64,000 nucleotides of DNA, from contig NZ_LBJC01000082.1 of NCBI RefSeq assembly GCF_004114535.1, positions 209,161-273,160 on the forward strand, read 5' to 3'. Shown one piece after another: positions 42,326 to 50,401 of the stretch. The position numbers and the translations under genes are program-made. Source of the stretch: Bradyrhizobium nanningense (GTDB lineage Bacteria; Pseudomonadota; Alphaproteobacteria; Rhizobiales; Xanthobacteraceae). Each line of letters begins with the position of its first letter. Positions within the stretch are counted from its first letter, which is position 1. Under the pieces are notes generated by a model. That model had not been told where the DNA came from and ran no database searches. It worked only from the letters and a program-made list of their open reading frames with translations.

Positions 42326-43327
42326 ATGAGCGGCAACACCAATCGCCAAATTCTGCTGGTCGAAAAACCCAGCGGCAAGCTCGGCCTAGAGCACTTCAAG
42401 ATGATGGACGGCGCAATGCCGGAGCCGAAAGACGGCGAGGCCTTGCTGCGCGTGCGATACATTTCACTCGACGCCGCCAACCGCGCCTGGATGCACGGCG
42501 CGACCTATCGCTCCGCAGTCGAGGCCAACAGCGTGATGGCCGGCGGCGCCATTGCCGAGGTCGTCAGCTCGAAGGCCGAGGGCTTAGCTGCCGGCGACAT
42601 CGTGTTCGGCGACACCGGCTGGCAGGAATTTGCCGCGGTGCCGGCGAAGCATCTCACCAAGATGCCGAAACTCGAACCGATGACGCATCTGCTCAGCGTG
42701 TTCGGCATCGCCGGACTCACCGCCTATTTCGGACTGCTCGAGATCGGCAAGCCCAAGGAGGGCGAGACCGTCGTGGTTTCCGCGGCCGCAGGCTCGGTCG
42801 GCTCGATCGTCGGACAGATCGCCAAGATCAAAGGATGCCGCGTGATCGGCATCGGCGGCGGCGTTGACAAGTGCAACTGGCTGACCTCCGAGCTCGGCTT
42901 CGATGCCGCCGTGGACTACAAGGACGGCGCGGTGTTCAAGGCGCTTCGCGCAGCGGCACCCAAGGGCATCGACGTCTATTTCGACAATGTCGGCGGCGAC
43001 ATTCTCGAAGCCTGTTTGCCGCAGATGAACAATTACGGCCGCATCGCCTGCTGCGGCGCGATCTCGCAATATGACGGCGCGCCCGCAGCGCACGGCCCGC
43101 GTGGCGTGCCGGGACTGATCGTGGTGAAGCGGCTCGTCATGCAGGGCTTCATCGTGATGGACTTCATGAAGGAGAGCCAGCGCGCGCTCGCCGATCTCCA
43201 GGGCTGGGTCAAATCCGGCAAGCTGAAGGTGCAGGAAGACATCATCGACGGATTGCAGAACACGCCAAAGGCGCTGATCGGATTGCTCGCGGGCGAGAAC
43301 CGCGGCAAGCGGATGGTCAGGCTCTGA
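42326..43327 (+). CDS. NADP-dependent medium-chain reductase (CurA/2-alkenal reductase type)
   Basis: A 333-residue zinc-independent medium-chain dehydrogenase. The N-terminal catalytic part has ALLRVRYISLDAANRAWMHG. The Rossmann domain begins TVVVSAAAGSVGSIVGQIAK, with the AASGAVGS-like signature, and continues KGIDVYFDNVGGDILEACLP. YFDNVGG and GRIACCGAISQYDG are characteristic of CurA/leukotriene-B4-dehydrogenase-like enzymes, which reduce alpha,beta-unsaturated carbonyls using NADPH. It probably detoxifies reactive alkenals or enones. It stands alone, with AGAGGGG before its ATG. Confidence 0.9.
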   Translation: MSGNTNRQILLVEKPSGKLGLEHFKMMDGAMPEPKDGEALLRVRYISLDAANRAWMHGATYRSAVEANSVMAGGAIAEVVSSKAEGLAAGDIVFGDTGWQEFAAVPAKHLTKMPKLEPMTHLLSVFGIAGLTAYFGLLEIGKPKEGETVVVSAAAGSVGSIVGQIAKIKGCRVIGIGGGVDKCNWLTSELGFDAAVDYKDGAVFKALRAAAPKGIDVYFDNVGGDILEACLPQMNNYGRIACCGAISQYDGAPAAHGPRGVPGLIVVKRLVMQGFIVMDFMKESQRALADLQGWVKSGKLKVQEDIIDGLQNTPKALIGLLAGENRGKRMVRL

Positions 43328-43484
43328 CGACTTCCGCACATCGTATCGGCGCCGGCACAATCTGCTTGCGGTAGCGGCCGAAGCGGCCAATGATATCGCT
43401 CGCGAGGCATCACTCGCGATGATTGCGATTGCGCGACTTTTGATAAGCGTCGAACAATATCGACAGGGGCAGGAATTCATCCAG

Positions 43485-44372
43485 ATGTTCAACACGTTGA
43501 AACAAGTCTCAACGCGCAAGGCGTTGCTGGCGGCGGCACTGTTCGCAACTGCAACAGGCGCGGTCGCGCAGGCGCCGACCGACGCCCAGAAGAGCGCCAT
43601 CCGGTCCGCGTGCCGCTCGGACTTCATGGCGCACTGCTCGAGCGTGACGCCCGGCGGCACCGAAGCGTTTCAATGTCTGCAGAAGAACATGTCGAGCCTC
43701 TCGTCGGGATGCCAGACGGCGGTTCGCGCCATCGCTCCGCCGGCCGCCGCGCCCCCGGCCGCACCGAAGACCGAGGCCGCTCCCGCCGCGCCGAAGACCG
43801 AAGCTGCCCCCAAGGAAGCGATGAAGGAAGCGGCCCCCAAAGCGGAGCCGGCGCCAGCACCTGCCGCACCGAAGGCTGAATCCGCTCCTGCTGCGAAGCC
43901 GGCCGCCGCACCACCGGCACCGAAAGCTGCTGCTGCGCCGAAGCAGCCGAGCAGCGCGCAACTTGCTGCGATCAAGAGTTCCTGCCGCGGCGATTATCCC
44001 AAGGTCTGCGCCAGCGTGCCGCCGGGCGGTGCGCCTGCGCTCGAATGCCTGGAGAAGAACAAGGCAAGGGTCTCGCCAGCCTGCGAGAAGGCGGTGAGCG
44101 CCGCGACCGGCGGCGGCGCGGCGGCCACCGCTGCGCCGGCAGGGGGCGCGGCAGCAGCGCCTGCCCCAGCCGCGCCAACCGTGCTCGTGCTGCGCCCCTT
44201 GCGGCCGCGCGAACAGTTGTTCGTCGCTCAATCGGCCTGCGGCGCCGACATCCGCACCATCTGCGCCGGCGTCGAGGCCGGCGGCGGCCGCATCATTCAG
44301 TGCCTCGCCAGCAATGCCGCGGCGCTGTCACCGGCATGCCGGGATGTGCTGGCGCCATTCGCGGCGCGATAG
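43485..44372 (+). CDS. Exported protein with three Cys-rich (GLG1-like) repeats and Ala/Pro/Lys linkers
   Basis: A 295-residue protein with a signal peptide (ALLAAALFATATGAVAQA). Three copies of a roughly 40-residue four-Cys unit have the spacing C-x6-7-C-V-PGG-CL-LS-C. They are ACRSDFMAHCSSVTPGGTEA near 45, SCRGDYPKVCASVPPGGAPA near 165 and ACGADIRTICAGVEAGGGRI near 250. The first two are joined by a long Ala/Pro/Lys linker with repeated AAPKTEAAP. The units resemble the Cys-rich repeats of the Golgi/FGF-receptor-binding GLG1 family found in some bacterial proteins. The protein is probably periplasmic or surface-exposed with two disulfides per unit. Function unknown. Confidence 0.8.
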   Translation: MFNTLKQVSTRKALLAAALFATATGAVAQAPTDAQKSAIRSACRSDFMAHCSSVTPGGTEAFQCLQKNMSSLSSGCQTAVRAIAPPAAAPPAAPKTEAAPAAPKTEAAPKEAMKEAAPKAEPAPAPAAPKAESAPAAKPAAAPPAPKAAAAPKQPSSAQLAAIKSSCRGDYPKVCASVPPGGAPALECLEKNKARVSPACEKAVSAATGGGAAATAAPAGGAAAAPAPAAPTVLVLRPLRPREQLFVAQSACGADIRTICAGVEAGGGRIIQCLASNAAALSPACRDVLAPFAAR

Positions 44373-44484
44373 CTCGCCGCGCGCATCGACAATTGGCGGC
44401 GTGTGAGCATGAATCTTCGCGCGCCTGCAGCGACAAATCTTTGCAGATCTCCAATTTCGATCACGACAAGACCGGGAGGACAAC

Positions 44485-44700
44485 ATGCGTTCATTGCTGG
44501 TCGTTGCTTCTGCGCTCCTCGCCTTCGGAGCGACCATGACCTTTGATGCCACCGACGCCAATGCGGTGGTGTGCGCCCGCGGGGTCTATCGCGCCGGCTG
44601 CGCCGGGCCGAACGCCGCCGTCGTGGTCCGCAAGCCGGCACCCGTGGTCCGCTGCACCAGGGTGCTGGTGAACGGGGTCTATGTGAAGCGCTGCGTCTGA
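44485..44700 (+). CDS. Small exported Cys/Val-rich protein
   Basis: A 71-residue protein with a signal peptide (MRSLLVVASALLAFGATM, cleavage near ANA). The mature end is about 45 residues with four cysteines: VVCARGVYRAGCAGPNAAVV and VVRCTRVLVNGVYVKRCV. This form is common among small Bradyrhizobium exported proteins. Function unknown. GGGAGG precedes the ATG. A stem CCAAGCCGGCTTGG lies 12 bases after the stop and may end the transcript. Confidence 0.7.
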   Translation: MRSLLVVASALLAFGATMTFDATDANAVVCARGVYRAGCAGPNAAVVVRKPAPVVRCTRVLVNGVYVKRCV

Positions 44701-44855
44701 TGCGCGAATAGCCAAGCCGGCTTGGTTTGGCTATGATTCGGAACTGACGGTTTCGGGCGCGCGCAAAACGTGTGTCCGACGATGAGTTTCGGTGCGCCCG
44801 CGTTGGCGGATAATTCTGCTGGCGCTGGACGCCGGAGCACATTAGTCTACCCCTA

Positions 44856-44876
44856 GATAGTAAGTATACTGTCAAT
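44856..44876 (+). promoter_or_regulatory. Predicted MarR operator and -10 box of the aryl-CoA hydroxylase/ligase operon
   Basis: The element ends in AGTATACTGTCAAT and matches the one at 49121-49141 in 19 of 21 positions. Its core AGTATACT is a perfect palindrome containing TATACT, a good -10 hexamer (44865-44870). The start TTG of the first gene is only 14 bases downstream, after GGGAGG. The likely regulator is the MarR gene at 47830. Confidence 0.65.
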
Positions 44877-44890
44877 TAGGGAGGCAGACG

Positions 44891-46030
44891 TTGCGGATCG
44901 CCGTGATTGGCGGGGGGCCCGGTGGGCTCTATTTCGCCTATCTCTGGAAGAAACGTCACCCCGAGGATCAGGTCGACCTGTTCGAGCAGAACCCGGCCGA
45001 CGCGACCTGGGGCTTTGGCGTCGTGTTTTCCGATCAGGCGCTGGAATTCCTGCGCGCCGACGACCCCGAGACGGTCGACGCGATCGCGCCGCATATGGAG
45101 AGCTGGGAGAACATCACACTGAATCTCGGCGGCGACAGCGTCGCCATCGACGGGGTCGGCTTTTCCTCGATCGGGCGGCTCGAGCTGCTCCGGTTCCTGC
45201 AGCAGCGCGCGCTCGACGTCGGCGTCACACCGCGCTTCGACACGCAGATCCACGCCATCGACCAGCTCAATGGCCACGATTTGATCGTCGCCGCCGACGG
45301 CTTGAACTCGCTGGTGCGCCGCGCCTATGAGGGCGATTTCGGCACCTCGCTGTCCTACTCCTCCAACAAGTTCGTCTGGTACGGCACATCGAAGCGATTC
45401 GACACGCTGTCGCAGACCTTCGTCAAGACCGACCGCGGCGCCTTCAACGCCCATCATTACCGTTACTCGCCGGCCATGAGCACCTTCCTGGTCGAATGCG
45501 ACCACGCGACCTGGCAGGCCTACGGCTTCGCCTACAAGGACGTCGAGCAGTCCAAGGGCATCTGCGAGGAGGTGTTCACCGACACGCTTGGCGGTCATTG
45601 CCTCGTCTCCAACAAGTCGGTCTGGCGCAACTTCCCCTGGGTCTGGAACGAGCATTGGTCGTTCAAGAACATGGTGCTGCTCGGCGATGCGCTGCATTCG
45701 GCGCATTTCTCGATCGGCTCGGGCACGCGGCTGGCCATCGAGGACGCCATCGCGCTGGTCAAGGCCCTGGAATCGGATGCGCATCTTGCGACCGCCCTGC
45801 ACCGCTACCAGGCCGCGCGCAAGCCGGTGGTACAGAAGCTCGTCAATGCCGCGCGCACCTCGGCGTTCTGGTACGAGCACTTTGCCGAGCACATGAAGCT
45901 CGACCTGATGGACTTTGCCTACAGCTACATCACCCGCTCCGGCCGCATCGACGATGCGCGCCTGCGCGCGATGTCGCCGGCCTTCATGGCCCGCTACGAG
46001 GCCGCCAAGAACGGCGGAGACGAGGCATGA
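44891..46030 (+). CDS. FAD-dependent aryl-CoA hydroxylase (salicylyl-CoA 5-hydroxylase-like)
   Basis: A 379-residue flavoprotein monooxygenase. The FAD-binding start is MRIAVIGGGPGGLYFAYLWK, followed by FGVVFSDQALEFLRADDPET and DLIVAADGLNSLVRRAYEGD. The second FAD motif, LLGDALHSAHFSIGSGTRLA, is the form found in salicylyl-CoA 5-hydroxylase and 2-aminobenzoyl-CoA monooxygenase. It should hydroxylate a CoA-bound hydroxy- or aminobenzoate using NAD(P)H and O2. The next gene is an aryl-CoA ligase overlapping by ATGA, and gentisate dioxygenase lies in the cluster. Salicylate is therefore the leading substrate, with 4-hydroxybenzoate (through an NIH shift) or anthranilate as alternatives. The start codon is TTG with GGGAGG six bases upstream. 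Confidence 0.85.
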   Translation: MRIAVIGGGPGGLYFAYLWKKRHPEDQVDLFEQNPADATWGFGVVFSDQALEFLRADDPETVDAIAPHMESWENITLNLGGDSVAIDGVGFSSIGRLELLRFLQQRALDVGVTPRFDTQIHAIDQLNGHDLIVAADGLNSLVRRAYEGDFGTSLSYSSNKFVWYGTSKRFDTLSQTFVKTDRGAFNAHHYRYSPAMSTFLVECDHATWQAYGFAYKDVEQSKGICEEVFTDTLGGHCLVSNKSVWRNFPWVWNEHWSFKNMVLLGDALHSAHFSIGSGTRLAIEDAIALVKALESDAHLATALHRYQAARKPVVQKLVNAARTSAFWYEHFAEHMKLDLMDFAYSYITRSGRIDDARLRAMSPAFMARYEAAKNGGDEA

Positions 46031-47640
46031 GCAACAATATTCTCGACCAGGTGCCAACGGACAGCGAGGGGGCGCGCGAGATCGGCTTTGCCGTTCCCGC
46101 CATCTACAACGCCAGCCGCGTCCTGTTCGACAATCTCGGCAAAGGCCGTGGCGACAAGCTCGCTCTCTTGGGTCCCGCGGGCACGCGGACCTATGCCGAG
46201 CTCTGTGCGGATGCCTGCCGCTGGGGCAACGGTCTTGCTTCGCTCGGCCTCAAGCGCGGCGACCGCGTGCTGCTGTTCCTCGACGACACCCCGGCCTACC
46301 CGGCCGCGTTCTTCGGCGCGGTGCGCGCCGGCTTCGTGCCGCTCCTGATCAACACGCTGACGCCGCCGGATCTCCTGCAATTCTACCTCGCCGATTCCGG
46401 GACCGCCGTTGCGGTGGCGGAGTCCGAGTTCTGTTCGCGCTTCAATGCGGAGGCCTGCAGGGACACGAAGCTGCATACGCTGATCGTCGTCAATGGCACG
46501 GCGGACGATCACGCCGCGCCGAGGGCGCTCGCGGCGGCAGACTGGCTGGCGCAATTCCACACCCGGCTGGCAGAAGCGGATACGCATCGCAACGAGATGG
46601 CGTTCTGGATGTACTCCTCCGGCTCGACCGGCAGGCCCAAGGGCATCGTGCACCTCCAGCATGACATGGCCTATAGCGAGGCCGCCTTCGCGCAGAACAT
46701 CCTGAAGCTGACGCCGGACGATATCTGCTTCTCCGTACCGAAGATCTTCTTCGCCTATGGCTTCGGCAACTCCGTCACCTTCCCGTTCTCGGCGGGAGCT
46801 GCAACGCTGCTGCTGCCGGGCCAGCCGAAACCCGCGGCGATCTTCGCAGCCATCGAGCAGTACAAGCCGACAGTCTTTTTCGGCCTGCCGACGCTCTATA
46901 CGTCTCTGACCAAGGCCGATGGCGCGGACAAGACCGACTTCTCGTCGTTGCGCATGGCGCTCTCGGCCGCCGAAGTGCTCTCGGCCGAGGTCTTCAACGG
47001 CTGGAAGACGCTCACCGGTCTCGAAATCGTCGAAGGCCTCGGCTCGACCGAGGTGCTGCACATCTATCTCTCCAACCGGCCCGAGCAGAAGAAGTTAGGT
47101 GCCGCAGGCTTACGCGTGCCCGGCTATGAGGTCGCGCTGCGCGACAAGGAGGGCCGTAACGTCGGCGACGACGAGGAAGGCATTTTGTGGGTGCGCGGCG
47201 ATTCCAACACGCCGCTCTACTGGAACCGGCCGGACAAATCCGCCGAGACCATCCGCGAGGAGGGGTGGATCTACACCGGCGACCGCTTCGTGAGGGATGC
47301 GGACGGCTTCCATTTCTTCCGCGGCCGCGCCGACGATCTGATCAAGATCTCGGGCCAGTGGGTCTATCCGCTGGAGGTCGAGCTCTGCCTCGCCGACCAC
47401 CCCGACATCCGCGAATGCGCAGTGTTCGCCGCCGAGCTGCCGGACCGCCGTATGACGCTGAAGGCGGTGGTGGTGATGAACAACCGCACCGTCGACCAGC
47501 GTGACGCGACGCGGCGATTGCAGGATTACGTCAAGGGCAAGCTCTTGCCGTATAAATATCCGCGCGAGGTGATCTTCATCGACGAGCTGCCGAAGACGGG
47601 CACCGGGAAGATCGACCGGCAGGCGTTGTTGCGGATGTAG
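46027..47640 (+). CDS. Aryl-CoA ligase (benzoate-CoA ligase family)
   Basis: A 537-residue ANL-superfamily enzyme that adenylates an aromatic acid and transfers it to CoA. Motifs: the P-loop MYSSGSTGRPKGIVHLQHDM, VFFGLPTLYTSL, IVEGLGSTEVLHIYLSN, EEGWIYTGDRFVRDADGFHF and the catalytic Lys motif KTGTGKIDRQALLRM at the C-terminus. The IFFAYGFGNSVTFPFSAGA stretch is typical of the benzoate-CoA ligase branch. It starts by ATGA overlap with the hydroxylase, so ligase and hydroxylase act in sequence, here predicted on salicylate or a similar hydroxybenzoate. A long palindromic repeat follows the stop. Confidence 0.9.
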   Translation: MSNNILDQVPTDSEGAREIGFAVPAIYNASRVLFDNLGKGRGDKLALLGPAGTRTYAELCADACRWGNGLASLGLKRGDRVLLFLDDTPAYPAAFFGAVRAGFVPLLINTLTPPDLLQFYLADSGTAVAVAESEFCSRFNAEACRDTKLHTLIVVNGTADDHAAPRALAAADWLAQFHTRLAEADTHRNEMAFWMYSSGSTGRPKGIVHLQHDMAYSEAAFAQNILKLTPDDICFSVPKIFFAYGFGNSVTFPFSAGAATLLLPGQPKPAAIFAAIEQYKPTVFFGLPTLYTSLTKADGADKTDFSSLRMALSAAEVLSAEVFNGWKTLTGLEIVEGLGSTEVLHIYLSNRPEQKKLGAAGLRVPGYEVALRDKEGRNVGDDEEGILWVRGDSNTPLYWNRPDKSAETIREEGWIYTGDRFVRDADGFHFFRGRADDLIKISGQWVYPLEVELCLADHPDIRECAVFAAELPDRRMTLKAVVVMNNRTVDQRDATRRLQDYVKGKLLPYKYPREVIFIDELPKTGTGKIDRQALLRM

Positions 47641-47662
47641 CAACCGGCGCCGCCACACTCTC

Positions 47663-47800
47663 GCCGTCGTCCCTGCGAACGCAGGGACCCATAACCACAG
47701 GGAGGAGTTATCGCGCGCGAAGGGTAACTCCGAGTCTTCGCAAAACCTCTCCCTGTGGTTATGGGTCCCGGATCTGCGCTTCGCTTGTCCGGGACGACAG
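47663..47800. repeat. Intergenic palindrome with GGGACCCATAACCACAGGGA arms
   Basis: Perfect 20-base arms at 47684-47703 and 47750-47769. An outer CGTCGTCC ... GGGACGACAG pair completes it. The same GACCCATAACCACAGGGAG module occurs at 50234 and 37519. It lies between the convergent ligase and marR genes. Confidence 0.85.
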
Positions 47801-47829
47801 TTGGATGCGAGGCGCGAGCATCGCCACCC

Positions 47830-48342
47830 TCACCCCGCCTTGCCCAGATGCTCCAGCGCATCCTCGGCGCGCAGCGGTACGCGCGAGGCCTCGTTGTTGA
47901 GGTCGACGAGCTGCGACATCAGCCCCATCAGCGTCTTGCGATCGGCCGGCTTCAGCGGCTCCAGCATCCGTGCCTGGGCGCGCTCGACGGCGGGGATGAT
48001 CTCGCGCAGGATCGCGGCGCCGGACTTGGTCAGATAGAGCAGCTTGATCCGCTTGTCCTCGGGCGCCGGCTTGCGCTCGACATAGTCCTTGGCCTGCAGC
48101 CGCTCGATCACGCTGCCGAGCGTGGAGCGGTCGAAGGCGATCACCGCCGACAGCCGCGTGGCGTCGATACCGGGATGGGTGTGGATCGCGATCAGCGCGG
48201 CATATTGCACCGGGGTGAGGTCGAACGCCTTGCACTCCTCCATGAAGATCGACACCGCGATCTGCTGCATGCGCCGGAACAGATAGCCCGGCGCGGCATA
48301 GACCGCGTCGATCGTGATCGGAGCAGGCGGCTTACTCGGCAT
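47830..48342 (-). CDS. MarR-family transcriptional regulator of the gentisate cluster
   Basis: A 170-residue winged-helix protein. Dimerisation helices flank the DNA-binding core: TPVQYAALIAIHTHPGIDAT, RLSAVIAFDRSTLGSVIERL, and the wing AKDYVERKPAPEDKRIKLLY with the conserved D-x-R-x-x motif. MarR proteins of this class usually repress aromatic-acid catabolic genes and release DNA on binding the aromatic acid or its CoA ester. Two near-identical palindromic elements before the hydroxylase and dioxygenase genes are the likely operators. The start overlaps the end of the isomerase gene by 11 bases; GGAG lies upstream. The gene set is therefore autoregulated only if the isomerase promoter is also covered. 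Confidence 0.88.
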   Translation of the reverse strand: MPSKPPAPITIDAVYAAPGYLFRRMQQIAVSIFMEECKAFDLTPVQYAALIAIHTHPGIDATRLSAVIAFDRSTLGSVIERLQAKDYVERKPAPEDKRIKLLYLTKSGAAILREIIPAVERAQARMLEPLKPADRKTLMGLMSQLVDLNNEASRVPLRAEDALEHLGKAG

Positions 48343-48964
48343 CGGGCTGCTTCTCCGGTGCAGCGTCACTGAAGGCTGCAAGCGCCTTGGCCGCCGCTTC
48401 CGCCTTCAGCAGGCGCGGATAGGCGGAGACGTCGACGCCGAAGCGGCGCGCATTGGCGAGCTGCGGCACGAGACAGAGATCGGCGAGCGTCGGCGCATCG
48501 CCGAAGCAGAACGGCCCCTTCTCGTCCCTGATCAGTCTCTCGCAGGCCGACAGACCCTCGCGGTTGACCCAGGCGGCCCAGTCCTGAACCTTCTCTTCGG
48601 CCAGACCGAGCTCGCGCAGTCGCGCCAACACCTTCAGGTTCTGCACCGGATGGGTGTCGCAGGCAATCGCCAGCGCAAACGCCCGCACCTTGGCGCGCTG
48701 CAATGGATCCTTCGGCAGCAGCGGCGGATTGGGGTGCGTCTCGTCGAGCCATTCGATGATGGCCAATGATTGCGTCAACACCGCGCCCGCGTCGTTCTCC
48801 AGCGCCGGCACCAGGCCTTGCGGGTTGATGGCGAGATAAGCGGGCGCACATTGCTCGCCCTTGCGCAAATGATGCGGCAGATGCGCGGCCTTGAGGCCCT
48901 TCAGGTTCAGCGCAATCCGCACCCGATAGGCGGCGCTGGAGCGGAAATAACCATGCAGCTTCAT
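48332..48964 (-). CDS. Maleylpyruvate/maleylacetoacetate isomerase (zeta-class GST)
   Basis: A 210-residue glutathione S-transferase-fold enzyme. The zeta-class active-site motif is YFRSSAAYRVRIALNLKGL. The G-site is INPQGLVPALENDAGAVLTQ, SLAIIEWLDETHP. The C-terminal domain has CDTHPVQNLKVL and FCFGDAPTLADLCLVPQLA. Both maleylacetoacetate (tyrosine) and maleylpyruvate (gentisate) isomerases share this sequence pattern. The adjoining gentisate dioxygenase makes the maleylpyruvate role likely. It uses glutathione as cofactor in the cytoplasm. GGGAGG five bases upstream fixes ATG 48964. It is followed by marR with an 11-base overlap. Confidence 0.88.
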   Translation of the reverse strand: MKLHGYFRSSAAYRVRIALNLKGLKAAHLPHHLRKGEQCAPAYLAINPQGLVPALENDAGAVLTQSLAIIEWLDETHPNPPLLPKDPLQRAKVRAFALAIACDTHPVQNLKVLARLRELGLAEEKVQDWAAWVNREGLSACERLIRDEKGPFCFGDAPTLADLCLVPQLANARRFGVDVSAYPRLLKAEAAAKALAAFSDAAPEKQPDAE

Positions 48965-48983
48965 CGAGACCTCCCTATTTCTT

Positions 48984-49084
48984 GTCATTCCGGGGCGATG
49001 CGCAGCATCGAACCCGGAATCTCGAGATTCTCAGGTGCGCAACTGCGCGCCGGAGTTCGGCTCTTCGAGCCGCCCCGGAATGAC
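48984..49084. repeat. Intergenic palindrome, GTCATTCCGGGGCG family
   Basis: Perfect 14-base arms (48984-48997 and 49071-49084) with an inner GAACCCGGAATCTCGAGATTC part. It lies between the isomerase start and the dioxygenase promoter, which may insulate the two divergent units. Confidence 0.85.
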
Positions 49085-49107
49085 TGCCTTGTACGCGTTT
49101 GGTCACA

Positions 49108-49141
49108 TTGACGCTACCCAGATCGTCAGTATACTGTCAAT
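49108..49141 (+). promoter_or_regulatory. Promoter and predicted MarR operator of gentisate dioxygenase
   Basis: TTGACG (49108-49113), 16 bases, then TATACT (49130-49135) make a near-consensus sigma-70 promoter. The 21-base element 49121-49141, ending AGTATACTGTCAAT, covers the -10 region and includes an imperfect dyad, GTC-AGTATACT-GTC. Bound repressor would occlude RNA polymerase. The predicted transcript leader is about 24 bases. Confidence 0.7.
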
Positions 49142-49165
49142 CAACAAACGAACGGGAGCGCCGCC

Positions 49166-50206
49166 ATGGAAGCCGTGACCAAGACGCCGGAACGCGAGGC
49201 GTTCTACAGGAAGATCGACGGCGAAAACCTCACCGCGCTGTGGACGGTGATGAGCGATTTGATCACGCCGGAGCCGAAGAGCGCCTGCCGGCCTCACCTC
49301 TGGAAATTCGACGTCATCCGCGACTACATGATGGAAGCCGGCAAGCTCATCACCGCTAAGGAGGCCGAGCGGCGCGTGCTGGTGTTGGAGAACCCCGGCC
49401 TGCGCGGCCAGTCCAAGATCACGACCTCGCTCTATGCCGGCGTGCAGATGGTGGTGCCCGGCGACGTCGCGCCGGCGCACCGCCACAGCCAGTCGGCCCT
49501 GCGTTTCGTGCTCGAAGGCAAGGGCGCCCACACTGCCGTCGACGGCGAACGCACCGCGATGGAGCCGGGCGATTTCATCATCACGCCGTCGATGACCTGG
49601 CACGATCATTCCAATGAGACCGACCAGCCGATGTTCTGGCTCGACGGCCTCGATATTCCGCTGGTGCAGTTCTTCGACTGCTCCTTCGCGGAAGGCTCCA
49701 AGGAGGACCAGCAGAAGATCACAAAGCCCGCCGGCGACAGCTTTGCGCGTTACGGCCACAACCTCTTGCCCGTCGATGTGAAGCGGAGCTCGAAGACCTC
49801 GCCGATCTTCAGCTACCCCTATGCCTACACTCGCGAAGCGCTGGAGAAAGCCAGGACGGGCCAGGAATGGGACGCCTGCCACGGCCTCAAGCTGAAATTC
49901 AGCAACCCCGAGACCGGCGATTTCGCGATGCCGACCATCGGCACCTTCATCCAGTTGCTGCCCAAGGGCTTCAAGACCGCGCGCTATCGCTCAACCGATG
50001 CGACGGTGTTCTGTCCGATCGAAGGCAAGGGCCGCAGCCGGATCGGCGATGCCGTGTTCGAATGGGGCCCGCGCGACCTGTTCGTGGTGCCGAGCTGGCA
50101 TTGGGTCACGCATGAGGCGGATGAGGATGCCGTGCTGTTCAGCTTCTCGGACCGCCCGGTGCAGCAGAAGCTGGATTTGTTCAGGGAAGATCGCGGGAAT
50201 GCGTGA
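49166..50206 (+). CDS. gtdA: Gentisate 1,2-dioxygenase
   Basis: A 346-residue bicupin iron(II) enzyme that opens gentisate between C1 and C2 to maleylpyruvate. The N-terminal cupin carries the metal histidines in DVAPAHRHSQSALRFVLEGK and TPSMTWHDHSNETDQPMFW. LDGLDIPLVQFFDCSFAE is highly conserved in the family. The second cupin (TIGTFIQLLPKGFKTARYRS, FVVPSWHWVTHEADEDAV) lacks the full metal triad, as usual. GGGAGCGCCGCC precedes the ATG at 49166. It is controlled by the operator/promoter just upstream. Its product should feed the isomerase encoded divergently. Confidence 0.95.
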   Translation: MEAVTKTPEREAFYRKIDGENLTALWTVMSDLITPEPKSACRPHLWKFDVIRDYMMEAGKLITAKEAERRVLVLENPGLRGQSKITTSLYAGVQMVVPGDVAPAHRHSQSALRFVLEGKGAHTAVDGERTAMEPGDFIITPSMTWHDHSNETDQPMFWLDGLDIPLVQFFDCSFAEGSKEDQQKITKPAGDSFARYGHNLLPVDVKRSSKTSPIFSYPYAYTREALEKARTGQEWDACHGLKLKFSNPETGDFAMPTIGTFIQLLPKGFKTARYRSTDATVFCPIEGKGRSRIGDAVFEWGPRDLFVVPSWHWVTHEADEDAVLFSFSDRPVQQKLDLFREDRGNA

Positions 50207-50233
50207 AGGCTGAGATTATTGGCCCCATAACCG

Positions 50234-50389
50234 GTGTCGTCCCGGACAAGCGAACGAAGTGAGCGCTGATCCGGGACCCATAACCACAGGGAGCAGTGAA
50301 GGCGCGAAGCGGATAACTCCAGTCCCTCAATCACGCTTGCCTGTGGTTATGGGTACCGGGTCTGCGCGTACGCTTGCCCGGGACGACAA
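50234..50389. repeat. Long intergenic palindrome, GTCGTCCCGGACAAGCG family
   Basis: Outer arms GTCGTCCCGGACAAGCG and CGCTTGCCCGGGACGAC (two mismatches) and inner GACCCATAACCACAGGGAG against CTGTGGTTATGGGT. It sits between the convergent dioxygenase and ABC permease genes. Confidence 0.85.
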
Positions 50390-50401
50390 TTGTGATCGCC
50401 G

